Below, piece by piece: positions 17,649 through 24,986 of a stretch of 64,000 nt of DNA. The stretch covers positions 682,001 through 746,000 of the forward strand of contig NZ_JALDAY010000004.1 in NCBI RefSeq assembly GCF_022698165.1, given 5' to 3'. The stretch's first letter is position 1; each line of letters begins with the position of its first letter. The DNA is from Streptomyces cylindrosporus. Its GTDB lineage: Bacteria > Actinomycetota > Actinomycetes > Streptomycetales > Streptomycetaceae. A model generated the notes under the pieces. It ran no database searches. It saw nothing but the letters and a program-made list of their open reading frames with translations, and was not told the DNA's origin. The position numbers were made by a program, and so were the translations under genes.

Positions 17649-17730
17649 GATTACCTCCGGTGTTACCTCTAGACGGGTTCAGCCAGTAACGGTTACTGCA
17701 TACTGGCGCATTGGAGGTAACGTCGCAAGC
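17649..17730. promoter_or_regulatory. Divergent promoter with palindrome and TTACCTC repeats
   Basis: The 82-nt gap holds a perfect 6+1+6 palindrome AGTAACGGTTACT at 17685-17697. TTACCTC occurs at 17651-17657 and 17663-17669, with the complementary GAGGTAA at 17714-17720. The GTTAC core is shared by the palindrome and the flanking boxes. A single regulator, probably the CGNR protein, could control both directions. Confidence 0.6.
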
Positions 17731-18231
17731 ATGAGTGAGAGATCGGCCGCGCCGGGCGGTCTGGCCCTGGTCGAGTCCCTGGTCAACACCCTGGACATCG
17801 AATCGGGCGCCGACGCCCTCGACACCGCGGACGGCAGGGCGCGCTTCGGGCTCGCGGAGGACGAGGTCGCGGGCGCGCGCGAGTTGCGGGAGGCCCTGCG
17901 GGTCGCGCTGCTGGCCCACGCCGGCCACGCGCCGCACGCCCGGGTCAGGCCGCTGGGCGAGCTGCTGGCGTCCGCACCCCTGCGCGTCACGGTCGACCCG
18001 GCCGACGGCTCGGCCGCCCTCGCCCCGGCCGACGCCCGCCCGCTGCCGTCCCGGGTCGCCGCGGCCGTCGCCCAGTCCCTGGTCGACGGCACCTGGAACC
18101 GCCTCAAGGCCTGCGAGGCCGAGACCTGCCACTGGGCGTACTACGACCGCAGCCCCGCCGGCCGCGGCCGCTGGTGCTCGATGCAGGTGTGCGGGGCGCG
18201 CGCGAAGATGCGGCGGTACCGGGCCAAGTAG
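17731..18231 (+). CDS. CGNR zinc-finger regulator (ABATE domain)
   Basis: 166-aa protein with an N-terminal helical ABATE-type domain and a C-terminal CGNR-like zinc finger. The finger is laid out as KACEAETCHWAYYDRS then RWCSMQVCGARAKMRRYR, giving four Cys ligands. The signature CGNR itself is CGAR here. ATG at 17731 with GGAGG 14 nt upstream. Such proteins are putative transcription regulators of adjacent metabolic genes; here the divergent VOC pair is the likely target. Confidence 0.88.
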   Translation: MSERSAAPGGLALVESLVNTLDIESGADALDTADGRARFGLAEDEVAGARELREALRVALLAHAGHAPHARVRPLGELLASAPLRVTVDPADGSAALAPADARPLPSRVAAAVAQSLVDGTWNRLKACEAETCHWAYYDRSPAGRGRWCSMQVCGARAKMRRYRAK

Positions 18232-18273
18232 TTCCCCGGCCGCCGCACGGGCCGGTGGTGCAGAATGCAACGA

Positions 18274-18314
18274 GACGCCGGTTCGGCCGACTGAGCCTCG
18301 GCCGAACCGGCGTC
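18274..18314. terminator. 17-bp-stem bidirectional terminator
   Basis: A perfect 17-bp stem (18274-18290 with 18298-18314) beginning GACGCCGGTTCGG with a 7-nt loop separates the convergent CGNR and Ugd genes. Confidence 0.85.
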
Positions 18315-18366
18315 GTTCACGTCTAACCGGCGTTGTTCACGTCTAAGCGGCGTTGTTCACGTCTAA
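18307..18366. repeat. 20-bp tandem repeat, three copies, covering the ugd stop codon
   Basis: Units beginning CCGGCGTYGTTCACGTCTAA start at 18307, 18327 and 18347 (the third starts GCGG). The right arm of the terminator forms the first unit's start, and the Ugd stop codon (18363-18365) lies in the third unit. Confidence 0.85.
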
Positions 18367-19706
18367 GCGGTCGGGCGCCCCATCGCCCGGTACGTCCAGC
18401 CCGCCTTCCGCCACAGCGCCGGATCCAGCGCGTTGCGCCCGTCCAGGATCACCCGGGCCGCCGCGGCCTCGCCCAGCGCCGCCGGGTCCAGCTCGCGGAA
18501 CTCCCGCCACTCCGTCAGATGCAGTACGACGTCGGCGCCCCGCACCGCCTCGACCGCGCTGTCGGCGTACCCGAGCGTCGGGAAGACCCGGCGGGCGTTG
18601 TCCATGCCCTTGGGGTCGTACACCGTGACCTGGCCGCCCTGGAGGTGGATCTGCCCGGCGACGTTCAGCGCGGGGGAGTCGCGGACGTCGTCCGAGTCGG
18701 GCTTGAAGGTGGCGCCGAGCACCGCGACCCGCTTGCCCAGGAAGGAGCCGCCGCCCAGTATCTGCCGGGCCAGCTCCACCATCTGCCCGCGCTGGCGCAT
18801 GTTGATCGAGTCGATCTCGCGCAGGAAGGTCAGCGCCTGGTCGGCGCCGAGCTCACCGGCGCGCGCCATGAACGCCCGGATGTCCTTGGGCAGACAGCCA
18901 CCGCCGAAGCCGATGCCGGCCCGCAGGAACTTCTTCCCGATCCGGTCGTCGTACCCGATCGCCTCCGCGAGCTTGGCGACATCGCCGCCGGAGGCCTCGC
19001 ACATCTCCGCCATCGCGTTGATGAAGGAGATCTTGGTGGCGAGGAAGGAGTTCGCGGAGGTCTTCACCAGCTCGGCGGTCGGGAAGTCGGTGACGACGAA
19101 GGGCGTGCCCTCGGCGACCGGCGTCGCGTACACCTCCCGCAGCAGCTTCTCGGCCCGCTCGCTGCGGACGCCGACCACGATCCGGTCGGGGTGCAGGGTG
19201 TCCTCCACGGCGAAGCCCTCGCGCAGGAACTCCGGGTTCCAGGCCAGCTCGGCGCCCTCGCCGGCCGGGGAGTTCTCGACGAGGAAGCGGGCCAGCCGGT
19301 CGGCGGACCCCACCGGCACGGTCGACTTGCCGACGACCAGGACGGGCCGGGTCAGATGCGGCGCGAGGGAGGCGAAGGCGGAGTCGACGTACGACATGTC
19401 GCAGGCGTACTCGCCGTGCTTCTGCGGGGTGTTGATGCACAGGAAGTGCACGTCGCCGAAGGCCCCCACCTCGGCCCAGTCCATGGTGAAGCGCAGCCGC
19501 CCGGTGGAGCCCTCGATCCCGGCGACGTGCTTGCGCAGCAGCTCGTCCAGGCCCGGTTCGAACATCGGGGCCTCGCCCCGCTCCAGCTTGGCGATCTTCT
19601 CCGGCACCACGTCGAGCCCGAGCACCTCGAAGCCCAGCTCGGCCATGGCCGCGGCGTGCGTGGCGCCGAGGTAGCCGGTGCCGATCACAGTGATCTTGAG
19701 GCTCAT
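18363..19706 (-). CDS. UDP-glucose 6-dehydrogenase
   Basis: 447-aa cytoplasmic NAD-dependent enzyme oxidising UDP-glucose to UDP-glucuronate, a precursor for acidic cell-envelope sugars. The N-terminal Rossmann motif is ITVIGTGYLGATHAAAMAELG; the catalytic Cys lies in GFGGGCLPKDIRAF; the third domain includes VAVLGATFKPDSDDVRDSPA. Length and order match bacterial Ugd. ATG at 19706. It is monocistronic, with terminator and tandem repeats at its 3' end. UDP-glucuronate could feed the glycopolymers attached by the LCP enzymes further along; this is inference. Confidence 0.94.
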   Translation of the reverse strand: MSLKITVIGTGYLGATHAAAMAELGFEVLGLDVVPEKIAKLERGEAPMFEPGLDELLRKHVAGIEGSTGRLRFTMDWAEVGAFGDVHFLCINTPQKHGEYACDMSYVDSAFASLAPHLTRPVLVVGKSTVPVGSADRLARFLVENSPAGEGAELAWNPEFLREGFAVEDTLHPDRIVVGVRSERAEKLLREVYATPVAEGTPFVVTDFPTAELVKTSANSFLATKISFINAMAEMCEASGGDVAKLAEAIGYDDRIGKKFLRAGIGFGGGCLPKDIRAFMARAGELGADQALTFLREIDSINMRQRGQMVELARQILGGGSFLGKRVAVLGATFKPDSDDVRDSPALNVAGQIHLQGGQVTVYDPKGMDNARRVFPTLGYADSAVEAVRGADVVLHLTEWREFRELDPAALGEAAAARVILDGRNALDPALWRKAGWTYRAMGRPTA

Positions 19707-19896
19707 GGGTGCTCCTGAGGGGGACTGGGTCTGCTGCGCTGCCCGAGCATATCCGGGGCTTGCGCAGGGCCTTCCCGGGGCACTTTTCCCGCTGTCGCCA
19801 AGCTCACGTATCCCTCCTGTGAGCCGCCCCCTAAAATTTGAGTTACTTAACGGTAATTAGCGTCGGCAATCGCAGCGTTTTGGAGCGTGAGAGACC

Positions 19897-21054
19897 TTGG
19901 CCGGATCGGCTGACTTCGACCTGTACCGCCCGTCCGAGGAGCACGACATGCTCCGTGACGCGATCCGTTCACTGGCCGAGGCGAAGATCGCGCCGTACGC
20001 CGCCGCGGTGGACGAGGAGGCCCGCTTCCCGCAGGAGGCCCTGGACGCACTGGTCGCCAGCGACCTGCACGCCGTGCACGTCCCCGAGGAGTACGGCGGC
20101 GCGGGCGCCGACGCGCTGGCCACGGTGATCGTGATCGAGGAGGTGGCGCGGGTCTGCGTCTCCTCCTCCCTGATCCCCGCGGTGAACAAGCTGGGCTCGC
20201 TCCCGGTGATCCTCTCCGGCTCCGAGGAGCTGAAGAAGAAGTACATGACCCCGCTCGCCAAGGGCGACGGCATGTTCTCGTACTGCCTCTCCGAGCCGGA
20301 CGCGGGTTCGGACGCGGCCGGCATGAAGACCAAGGCGGTCCGCGACGGCGACTTCTGGGTCCTGAACGGCGTGAAGCGCTGGATCACCAACGCCGGCGTC
20401 TCCGACTACTACACGGTCATGGCGGTGACGGACCCGACCAAGCGCTCGAAGGGCATCTCGGCGTTCGTGGTCGAGAAGTCGGACGAGGGCGTCTCCTTCG
20501 GCGCCCCCGAGAAGAAGCTCGGCATCAAGGGCTCCCCGACCCGCGAGGTCTACCTCGACAACGTCCGCATCCCCGCGGACCGCATGATCGGCGAGGAGGG
20601 CACCGGCTTCGCCACGGCGATGAAGACCCTGGACCACACCCGCATCACGATCGCGGCGCAGGCGCTCGGTGTCGCCCAGGGCGCCCTCGACTACGCCAAG
20701 GGCTACGTCCAGGAGCGCAAGCAGTTCGGCAAGCCGATCGCCGACTTCCAGGGCATCCAGTTCATGCTCGCCGACATGGCGATGAAGATCGCGGCGGCCC
20801 GCGCCCTCACCTACCAGGCCGCGGCGGCCTCGGAGCGCGGCGACGCCGACCTCACCTTCCAGGGCGCGGCGGCCAAGTGCTTCGCCTCGGACGTGGCGAT
20901 GGAGGTCACGACGGACGCGGTGCAGCTGCTGGGCGGGTACGGGTACACCCGCGACTACCCGGTGGAGCGCATGATGCGCGACGCGAAGATCACGCAGATC
21001 TACGAGGGCACGAACCAGGTCCAGCGGATCGTGATGGCGCGGAACCTGCCGTAA
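19897..21054 (+). CDS. Acyl-CoA dehydrogenase
   Basis: 385-aa FAD flavoenzyme catalysing alpha-beta dehydrogenation of acyl-CoA. The signatures are present: CLSEPDAGSDAAGMKT, WITNAGVSDYYTV, and C-terminal QLLGGYGYTRDYPVERMMRDAKITQIYEGTNQVQ, where the Glu in YEGTNQ is the catalytic base position of short/medium-chain enzymes. The TTG at 19897 is chosen because GGAG lies 12 nt upstream and the conserved N-terminus begins there. The upstream DNA (19835-19860) is AT-rich with TTAC-6-GTAA, a possible regulator site. Chain-length preference is not deducible. Confidence 0.93.
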   Translation: MAGSADFDLYRPSEEHDMLRDAIRSLAEAKIAPYAAAVDEEARFPQEALDALVASDLHAVHVPEEYGGAGADALATVIVIEEVARVCVSSSLIPAVNKLGSLPVILSGSEELKKKYMTPLAKGDGMFSYCLSEPDAGSDAAGMKTKAVRDGDFWVLNGVKRWITNAGVSDYYTVMAVTDPTKRSKGISAFVVEKSDEGVSFGAPEKKLGIKGSPTREVYLDNVRIPADRMIGEEGTGFATAMKTLDHTRITIAAQALGVAQGALDYAKGYVQERKQFGKPIADFQGIQFMLADMAMKIAAARALTYQAAAASERGDADLTFQGAAAKCFASDVAMEVTTDAVQLLGGYGYTRDYPVERMMRDAKITQIYEGTNQVQRIVMARNLP

Positions 21055-21066
21055 CGGGCCATGGAG

Positions 21067-21106
21067 GAAGCCCCGGTCGGCCGCCTTGGGCCCGGACCGG
21101 GGCTTC
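21067..21106 (+). terminator. Terminator after acyl-CoA dehydrogenase
   Basis: Perfect 12-bp stem GAAGCCCCGGTC (21067-21078) with complement at 21095-21106, 12 nt after the stop codon and between convergent genes. Confidence 0.85.
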
Positions 21107-21136
21107 ACTCCAAGGACCGGCTGATGTCCTCCGTCA

Positions 21137-21562
21137 TCAACTCCCGGTTATCTGTGTCCCGTCCGGCCGGTAGTTGAGATGAACGACAGTCGTCTCGTCG
21201 AACATCCAGAAGTCCTGCTCAGGCCGTCCAGGGTTCGGCCGGTCGGTCAGATCGACGATGCGGTAGTCCTCCCCGGCCGCGACGTTCGTCGGCACCGCCC
21301 ACGAGAAGAGGTACCTGCTGTACGGCGTGAGCGGCCGGCGCACTGTCTTCGCGCGGGTCATCGTTCGGCCCGCCGCCGCGTGCGCACAAATGGTCCGATG
21401 CCACTGCGAGTTGAAGCCGTCCGGCATGCGCTCGCCGGCCAGGAAGTCACGAAAGGTCGCCGCCTCGCCCGGCATGGTGTAGGTCTGGTGCACTTCGAGC
21501 CGGAACGCGGAGCGCTTGAAGTCCCGGAAGTACGCGTTCCATTCGTCGCCGTCCAGGTACAC
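21137..21562 (-). CDS. DUF6879 family protein
   Basis: 141 aa. The pattern FRDFKRSAFRLEVHQTY, then PLTPYSRYLFSWAVPTNVAAGEDYRIVDL and QDFWMFDETTVVHLNY, is that of DUF6879 proteins, which in Streptomyces sit beside XRE/DUF397 regulators. The GTG at 21562 is chosen because AAGGAGG lies 5 nt upstream. A second, more divergent member is at 23970. No catalytic motif is recognised. It is the last gene of the minus-strand accessory island. Confidence 0.78.
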   Translation of the reverse strand: MYLDGDEWNAYFRDFKRSAFRLEVHQTYTMPGEAATFRDFLAGERMPDGFNSQWHRTICAHAAAGRTMTRAKTVRRPLTPYSRYLFSWAVPTNVAAGEDYRIVDLTDRPNPGRPEQDFWMFDETTVVHLNYRPDGTQITGS

Positions 21563-21598
21563 GGCAGCCTCCTTCAAGGTGTCTTGAGCGTGCCTTGC

Positions 21599-22081
21599 TC
21601 ATACGAGAGGACAAGGCAGGGTGGGCGTCGAGCGGTTCGGGGAACAGGTCACCACGGCCAAGTGCAGGTACGAGGGGCGTTCGAGATAGAAGCCGTACGA
21701 CACGTCGGCTCCCGTGGCGAGTCGTTCAGCGGCGGAGTCGACCAGCCTGCCCACTCGGCTGACGGCCTGGTCCTGCTCGCAGGCGAATCGGTGCGCATGC
21801 TCGGTCAGCTGCTCCCCGAGCCAGGCGGCCGCTTCCTTCGGCTCGTCCCATGTGCCGCGAACCAGTGAACGCGGCTTGAGGAGCCAGTAGGCGATTTCCA
21901 GTGGTGGCAGATCGACGGTGGGGAATTCCGTGGCCACTTCCCGGTAGCGCTGCAACAACCGTTCTCCCACAGGGTCGTTGGGAGCCGGCGGGGGTGGCGG
22001 ATCAAGATGCGGAGGTCGCCGTAGCGCCTCTTGGTCGAAGCGTTCTTTGGGCCCGGTCCACACGTAGCCGTGGTGGTGCAC
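21599..22081 (-). CDS. Hypothetical protein
   Basis: 160 aa, not recognised. The N-terminus is His/Pro-rich (HHHGYVWTGPKERF, then PPHLDPPPPPAPNDP); the middle is helical (ERLLQRYREVATEF); the end is hydrophobic with two Cys (VVTCSPNRSTPTLPCPLV). GTG start at 22081 without a clear ribosome site, so the true start may lie further in. It is followed after 36 nt by the DUF6879 gene on the same strand. Confidence 0.55.
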   Translation of the reverse strand: MHHHGYVWTGPKERFDQEALRRPPHLDPPPPPAPNDPVGERLLQRYREVATEFPTVDLPPLEIAYWLLKPRSLVRGTWDEPKEAAAWLGEQLTEHAHRFACEQDQAVSRVGRLVDSAAERLATGADVSYGFYLERPSYLHLAVVTCSPNRSTPTLPCPLV

Positions 22082-22178
22082 GAGTCGGTCCAGTTCGAGT
22101 GTGGCGGACGGGGAACCGGTCGGGCACGGCCCAGGAAACCGAATCTGAACCGGGCCCGACCGACAGGGCGAGGACGAA

Positions 22179-22403
22179 TCAGACGCCCAGGCCGAACCGC
22201 GCCGGGTCGATACCGGCCGCGTCCAGCTCCTCCGTGGTAAACCTCAGCGGCTGAGCGTCCGGCCGTTTGCTGTCGCCGAGGGCCCAGGCGTCCTCACCGA
22301 TCCGGGCGAGGGTCACGCACCCTTCCGTGCAGGGTCCGCCGCACGCTTTCACGAACGAGGTCCCGTCGATGTCGAGGGCGTAGAGATCGTTTCCGTCCAG
22401 CAT
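22179..22403 (-). CDS. DUF397-like small protein
   Basis: 74 aa. The C-terminal half WALGDSKRPDAQPLRFTTEELDAA matches the DUF397 core (xRDSKxPxGPxLxFTxxEW). The N-terminus replaces the usual WxKSSYSG opening with LYALDIDGTSFVKACGGPCTEGCVTLA, which contains three Cys. The ATG at 22403 has AGGAAGG 7 nt upstream; the GTG just before it is too close to that site. DUF397 proteins act with XRE/DUF5753 regulators as antagonists or partners. Confidence 0.7.
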   Translation of the reverse strand: MLDGNDLYALDIDGTSFVKACGGPCTEGCVTLARIGEDAWALGDSKRPDAQPLRFTTEELDAAGIDPARFGLGV

Positions 22404-22493
22404 CACTGCACCTTCCTGCTCAGCTGATCGCGGCCATGGCTGACCGCCTCCGCCCGGTTGGACGGGAGTTCAGGTCCTTCTTGCGGCGGGTCT

Positions 22494-22718
22494 CTACTCG
22501 GCGCGGACGGCCACGGCGAATGAGGTGCGGATGCGACGGAAGCCGGCATGGCCGGAGCGGCCCGTGTGGGCCATGCACTCCACATCGACGGCCGCCGAGT
22601 CGTCGGAAGGCGTCGCCTTCCACTTGCAGTGCAGGCACTCAGCCTCGAATGTGAGGTCCGTGTCGGGATGCTCGGTGATCCGGTGCATCACGTACCGCAG
22701 GACCGTCCTGCTGCTCAC
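22494..22718 (-). CDS. DUF7848-like Cys/His small protein
   Basis: 74 aa with a CxxC pair (AECLHCKWKATPS), a single later Cys (VECMAHTG) and a conserved HTGRSGHAGFRRIRTSF end. The arrangement of ECxxC, then xxHT...H..F, resembles the DUF7848 family found in Streptomyces regulatory islands; this is from pattern memory. GTG start overlapping the stop of the upstream gene (GTGA at 22715-22718), so the two are coupled. It may bind zinc. Confidence 0.65.
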   Translation of the reverse strand: MSSRTVLRYVMHRITEHPDTDLTFEAECLHCKWKATPSDDSAAVDVECMAHTGRSGHAGFRRIRTSFAVAVRAE

Positions 22719-23014
22719 AGCCCACCCCTGCGGCTCCGCGCGTTGGCCTCGGCGACTCTGCTGCTGAGGCCTTCGGCCGACCTGTCGGTCGGGGCTTTGG
22801 AGTCAGGGCACTTCGGGCTCCCGCACTCACAATGTGGCCAGTGCAAAGCCGAACTGGGGGCCAGATCAGCGCCCTCGGGGCCGGGGCCGCTCTTCCGCAC
22901 CAAGAGCACGCCGTCCACTCCGAATGCTCCGGAGAGTCGAGAGAGGAACTGCCGGGCCTCACTGCTGCCCAGACGGCCGGCCGACTCGGCGTCCTGCGCC
23001 CTGCTCTCGCCCAT
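22715..23014 (-). CDS. Hypothetical 99-aa protein with CxCxxxxC cluster
   Basis: Starts MGESRAQDAESAGRLG at 23014, with GGGAGGG 8 nt upstream; a longer in-frame extension to 23173 would run over the operator-like repeat and is rejected. The middle (ARQFLSRLSGAFGVDGVLLV) is helical. A Cys/His cluster WPHCECGSPKCPDS could bind a metal. It is coupled to the DUF7848-like gene. No family recognised. Confidence 0.6.
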   Translation of the reverse strand: MGESRAQDAESAGRLGSSEARQFLSRLSGAFGVDGVLLVRKSGPGPEGADLAPSSALHWPHCECGSPKCPDSKAPTDRSAEGLSSRVAEANARSRRGGL

Positions 23015-23085
23015 CGCACCGCACCCTCCCGATCGATTCCGCGTCGATGTGAACGACCGTAGGAAGCGGCGGGCGCCGGGTGCTA

Positions 23086-23103
23086 CGAACTTGCATGAGC
23101 TTG
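23086..23103 (-). promoter_or_regulatory. Operator-like direct repeat GAACTTGC-N2-GAGCTTGC
   Basis: Two 8-bp boxes (23086-23093 and 23096-23103) spaced 10 bp apart, 72 nt upstream of the start at 23014. The same arrangement occurs at 24766-24783 upstream of the gene at 24702, so it is likely a shared regulator site of this island. Confidence 0.6.
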
Positions 23104-23111
23104 CGCGGTGA

Positions 23112-23954
23112 TCACCCGAGGGTGTCGATGGCGGCGGTGATGAGCGACCTGGCCTGTGTGCCGTAGACGGCAATGGCGGACAGTTCCCTGAAGGCTTTTG
23201 CGTACTCCGCTATCTCGCCCGGCTGGGTAACGGTGAGGTGGGCGGAGACGAGTTCCACGTTGACCTGTGCGTCGTCGTACATGGTGAACGATTCGACGGG
23301 CCAACCGGCACCGCGCGGTGTACCGAGAGGGATGACGCCCAGGCTGACAGAGGGAAACGATGCGACTGAGATCAGGTGGCCGAGCGCGCCGGCCATGGTC
23401 TCGTTGTCACCGATGACCGTGCGCAGCACCCATTCCTCGACGAGCATGGCGAACCGATGGTTGCCGGAGTGGAGAATGCGCTGCCGATCCATGCGGACGG
23501 CCACCGCGTCGTCGATGCCATCCGGCACATCTCGGAGTTGGGCCACGGTATTGAGTACGGCGCGGGTGTAGGCGGCAGACTGGAGCAGGCCGGGGATCAC
23601 CCAGGACTGGTAGACCCGGAAGCGGCGGGTGCGCTCGAAGAGCGGCGCCACGGACTGCTGGACGCGCCGCAGGCCCGCCCGCTCCATACGCCGCCATTGG
23701 ACGTACGCGCCTTCTATGCCACGTGCCGTGGCGATCAGGTCGGCGTTCTGGTGCTGGGCGGCGCAGAGCGTCGTGTACGTCCGAATATCCGAGTCGGAGG
23801 GGAGTGTGCGCCCGTTCTCAAGCCGTGAGCACTTCGACTCGTGCCAGTCGGCACGCCTGGCCAGCTCCCGTGCCGTGAGGCCGGCGTCCCGGCGGATCTC
23901 GCGAAGACGCCGGCCGAGGGCCTGCCGTGCTTGCTGAACACTGGATGACGTCAC
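23112..23954 (-). CDS. XRE-family regulator with DUF5753 domain
   Basis: 280 aa. A helix-turn-helix domain at residues 8-70 (LGRRLREIRRDAGLTARELARRADWHESKCSRLENG) is followed by a DUF5753 C-terminal domain of about 180 residues (RVYQSWVIPGLLQSAAYTRAVL, RQRILHSGNHRFAMLVEEWVLR, VSLGVIPLGTPRG). This is the WhiJ-like type of Streptomyces developmental and antibiotic regulators, usually encoded with DUF397 proteins. GTG start at 23954. It is the most likely protein to bind the GAACTTGC repeats that flank it at 23086 and 24766; that link is inference. Confidence 0.9.
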   Translation of the reverse strand: MTSSSVQQARQALGRRLREIRRDAGLTARELARRADWHESKCSRLENGRTLPSDSDIRTYTTLCAAQHQNADLIATARGIEGAYVQWRRMERAGLRRVQQSVAPLFERTRRFRVYQSWVIPGLLQSAAYTRAVLNTVAQLRDVPDGIDDAVAVRMDRQRILHSGNHRFAMLVEEWVLRTVIGDNETMAGALGHLISVASFPSVSLGVIPLGTPRGAGWPVESFTMYDDAQVNVELVSAHLTVTQPGEIAEYAKAFRELSAIAVYGTQARSLITAAIDTLG

Positions 23955-23969
23955 ACTGGGAATTCTGGA

Positions 23970-24494
23970 TCAGGCGAGTCTGTAGTCCGCATGGGGCACC
24001 GCTCGGGTCCAAACGGCCTCGAAAGCGTCCGCGCACAGTTTCACGACGGCTGGATCCTCGGTGAACTCTTCGTCGTCTGGGGCGAGTTCACCGTCGCCGC
24101 CGAAGTGGTGGAAGAGGACCGAGCTGTCGTCGAAGAGCCAGAAGTCGTTGCCGGGCAGGGCCAGCGCGGATGCGCGGCGGCGAGGAAGCCAGCGCACCTG
24201 CTCGCCGGCTTCCACGGTGGGGCCGGTCAGGTGGTGTTCGAAGCGGATGTAGTCCGACACGGGCTCCGAGACGATCCGGGCCCTGCGTACTTCCACTCCC
24301 TGGGCTACGAGGTCGGCGATGAGTCGTAGCCATGGCCGGCGTTCTGGGTCGCGTTCGGCGGGATCGTCACGGACACCGTTCTGCCAGGCGGCGAACCGGG
24401 GGTCGGAGCGCATGTACTCGTCGCGCATCTCCAGATGGACTGCGGAGCGCGTGCAGTTCCGCAACCGCTCCGCAAGAGCCGGCGCCGCCACCAC
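23970..24494 (-). CDS. DUF6879-like protein
   Basis: 174 aa. Homology to the DUF6879 pattern is clear in SAVHLEMRDEYMR, ARIVSEPVSDYIRFEHHLT, VEAGEQVRWLPRR and LPGNDFWLFDDSSVLFHHF. The acidic C-terminus (EEFTEDPAVVKLC) and the end WTRAVPHADYRL also fit. GTG at 24494 is the first start in frame and lies inside the 3' part of the gene at 24367-24702, a 128-nt overlap. It lies 15 nt upstream of the XRE regulator, in the same operon. Confidence 0.75.
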   Translation of the reverse strand: MVAAPALAERLRNCTRSAVHLEMRDEYMRSDPRFAAWQNGVRDDPAERDPERRPWLRLIADLVAQGVEVRRARIVSEPVSDYIRFEHHLTGPTVEAGEQVRWLPRRRASALALPGNDFWLFDDSSVLFHHFGGDGELAPDDEEFTEDPAVVKLCADAFEAVWTRAVPHADYRLA

Positions 24495-24702
24495 CGTTCA
24501 TCACCTCCGGAAAGAACTGCACCATGCGCTGCGGGATCTCGATCACGTCCTCGTGGCCCGGAAGGTCCAGCTGTGAACGACGGGCTTCGTCAAGCACCTT
24601 CCAGCCCTGTACGAGGTAGGTGCCCTTCTCGTCGTCGAGGTAAATGGTGGGCGACTTGCCCTCCGGGCTCTCGGGATCCTGGCCAAGTTTGATCAGCGCC
24701 AT
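24367..24702 (-). CDS. Small conserved Streptomyces protein, possibly 3'-extended
   Basis: The first 68 residues (from MALIKLGQDPESPEGKSPTI to VIEIPQRMVQFFPEV) resemble a roughly 70-residue protein commonly encoded next to DUF6879 genes. The remaining 43 residues are Arg-rich and are simply the shadow frame of the DUF6879 gene, suggesting that the original stop near 24498 was lost. The ATG has AAGGAGG 6 nt upstream. Function unknown. The true protein may end close to residue 70. Confidence 0.7.
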   Translation of the reverse strand: MALIKLGQDPESPEGKSPTIYLDDEKGTYLVQGWKVLDEARRSQLDLPGHEDVIEIPQRMVQFFPEVMNGGGGAGSCGAVAELHALRSPSGDARRVHALRPPVRRLAERCP

Positions 24703-24765
24703 CGCCGCCTCCTTGTAGTCGGGCCTCTGTGCTCGATCTTGTGCCCAACACCGAACGGAGACCAG

Positions 24766-24783
24766 GAACTTGCGAGAACTTGC
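24766..24783 (-). promoter_or_regulatory. Operator-like direct repeat GAACTTGC-N2-GAACTTGC
   Basis: Identical boxes at 24766-24773 and 24776-24783, 64 nt upstream of the start at 24702 and in the same layout as 23086-23103. The 10-bp spacing places both on one face of the helix. Confidence 0.65.
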
Positions 24784-24801
24784 ACACGCATTGGTTGGAA
24801 C

Positions 24802-24975
24802 TCAGCACTGGAGTTGCGAGAGGAACTTCGCCCAGGCAGTGGTCTGGAGGCTGAGGTGGGGGCTGGTAGGAGTTTTGGAGTCGCGGATGTGGATGGTGGT
24901 GGGGGTGGTGGCTATCTCCACGCAGTTCGAGCCGTCGCCGCTGTACGTGGACTTCTGCCAGTTGAGGCTCTGCAT
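24802..24975 (-). CDS. DUF397 protein
   Basis: 57 aa, a standard DUF397 protein: it opens LNWQKSTYSGDGSNCVEIA, continues IHIRDSKTPTSPHLSL and ends in a helix WAKFLSQLQC. It lies 11 nt downstream of an XRE/DUF5753 gene on the same strand, the usual pairing in which the small protein modulates the regulator. ATG at 24975, preceded by AAGGAACC. Confidence 0.9.
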   Translation of the reverse strand: MQSLNWQKSTYSGDGSNCVEIATTPTTIHIRDSKTPTSPHLSLQTTAWAKFLSQLQC

Positions 24976-24986
24976 GGTGGGTTCCT

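Noticed and set aside
23015..23173. N-terminal extension of the 99-aa protein at 22715
   Set aside because: It would be translated across the GAACTTGC operator and into the XRE gene; MGESRA at 23014 has an ideal ribosome site.
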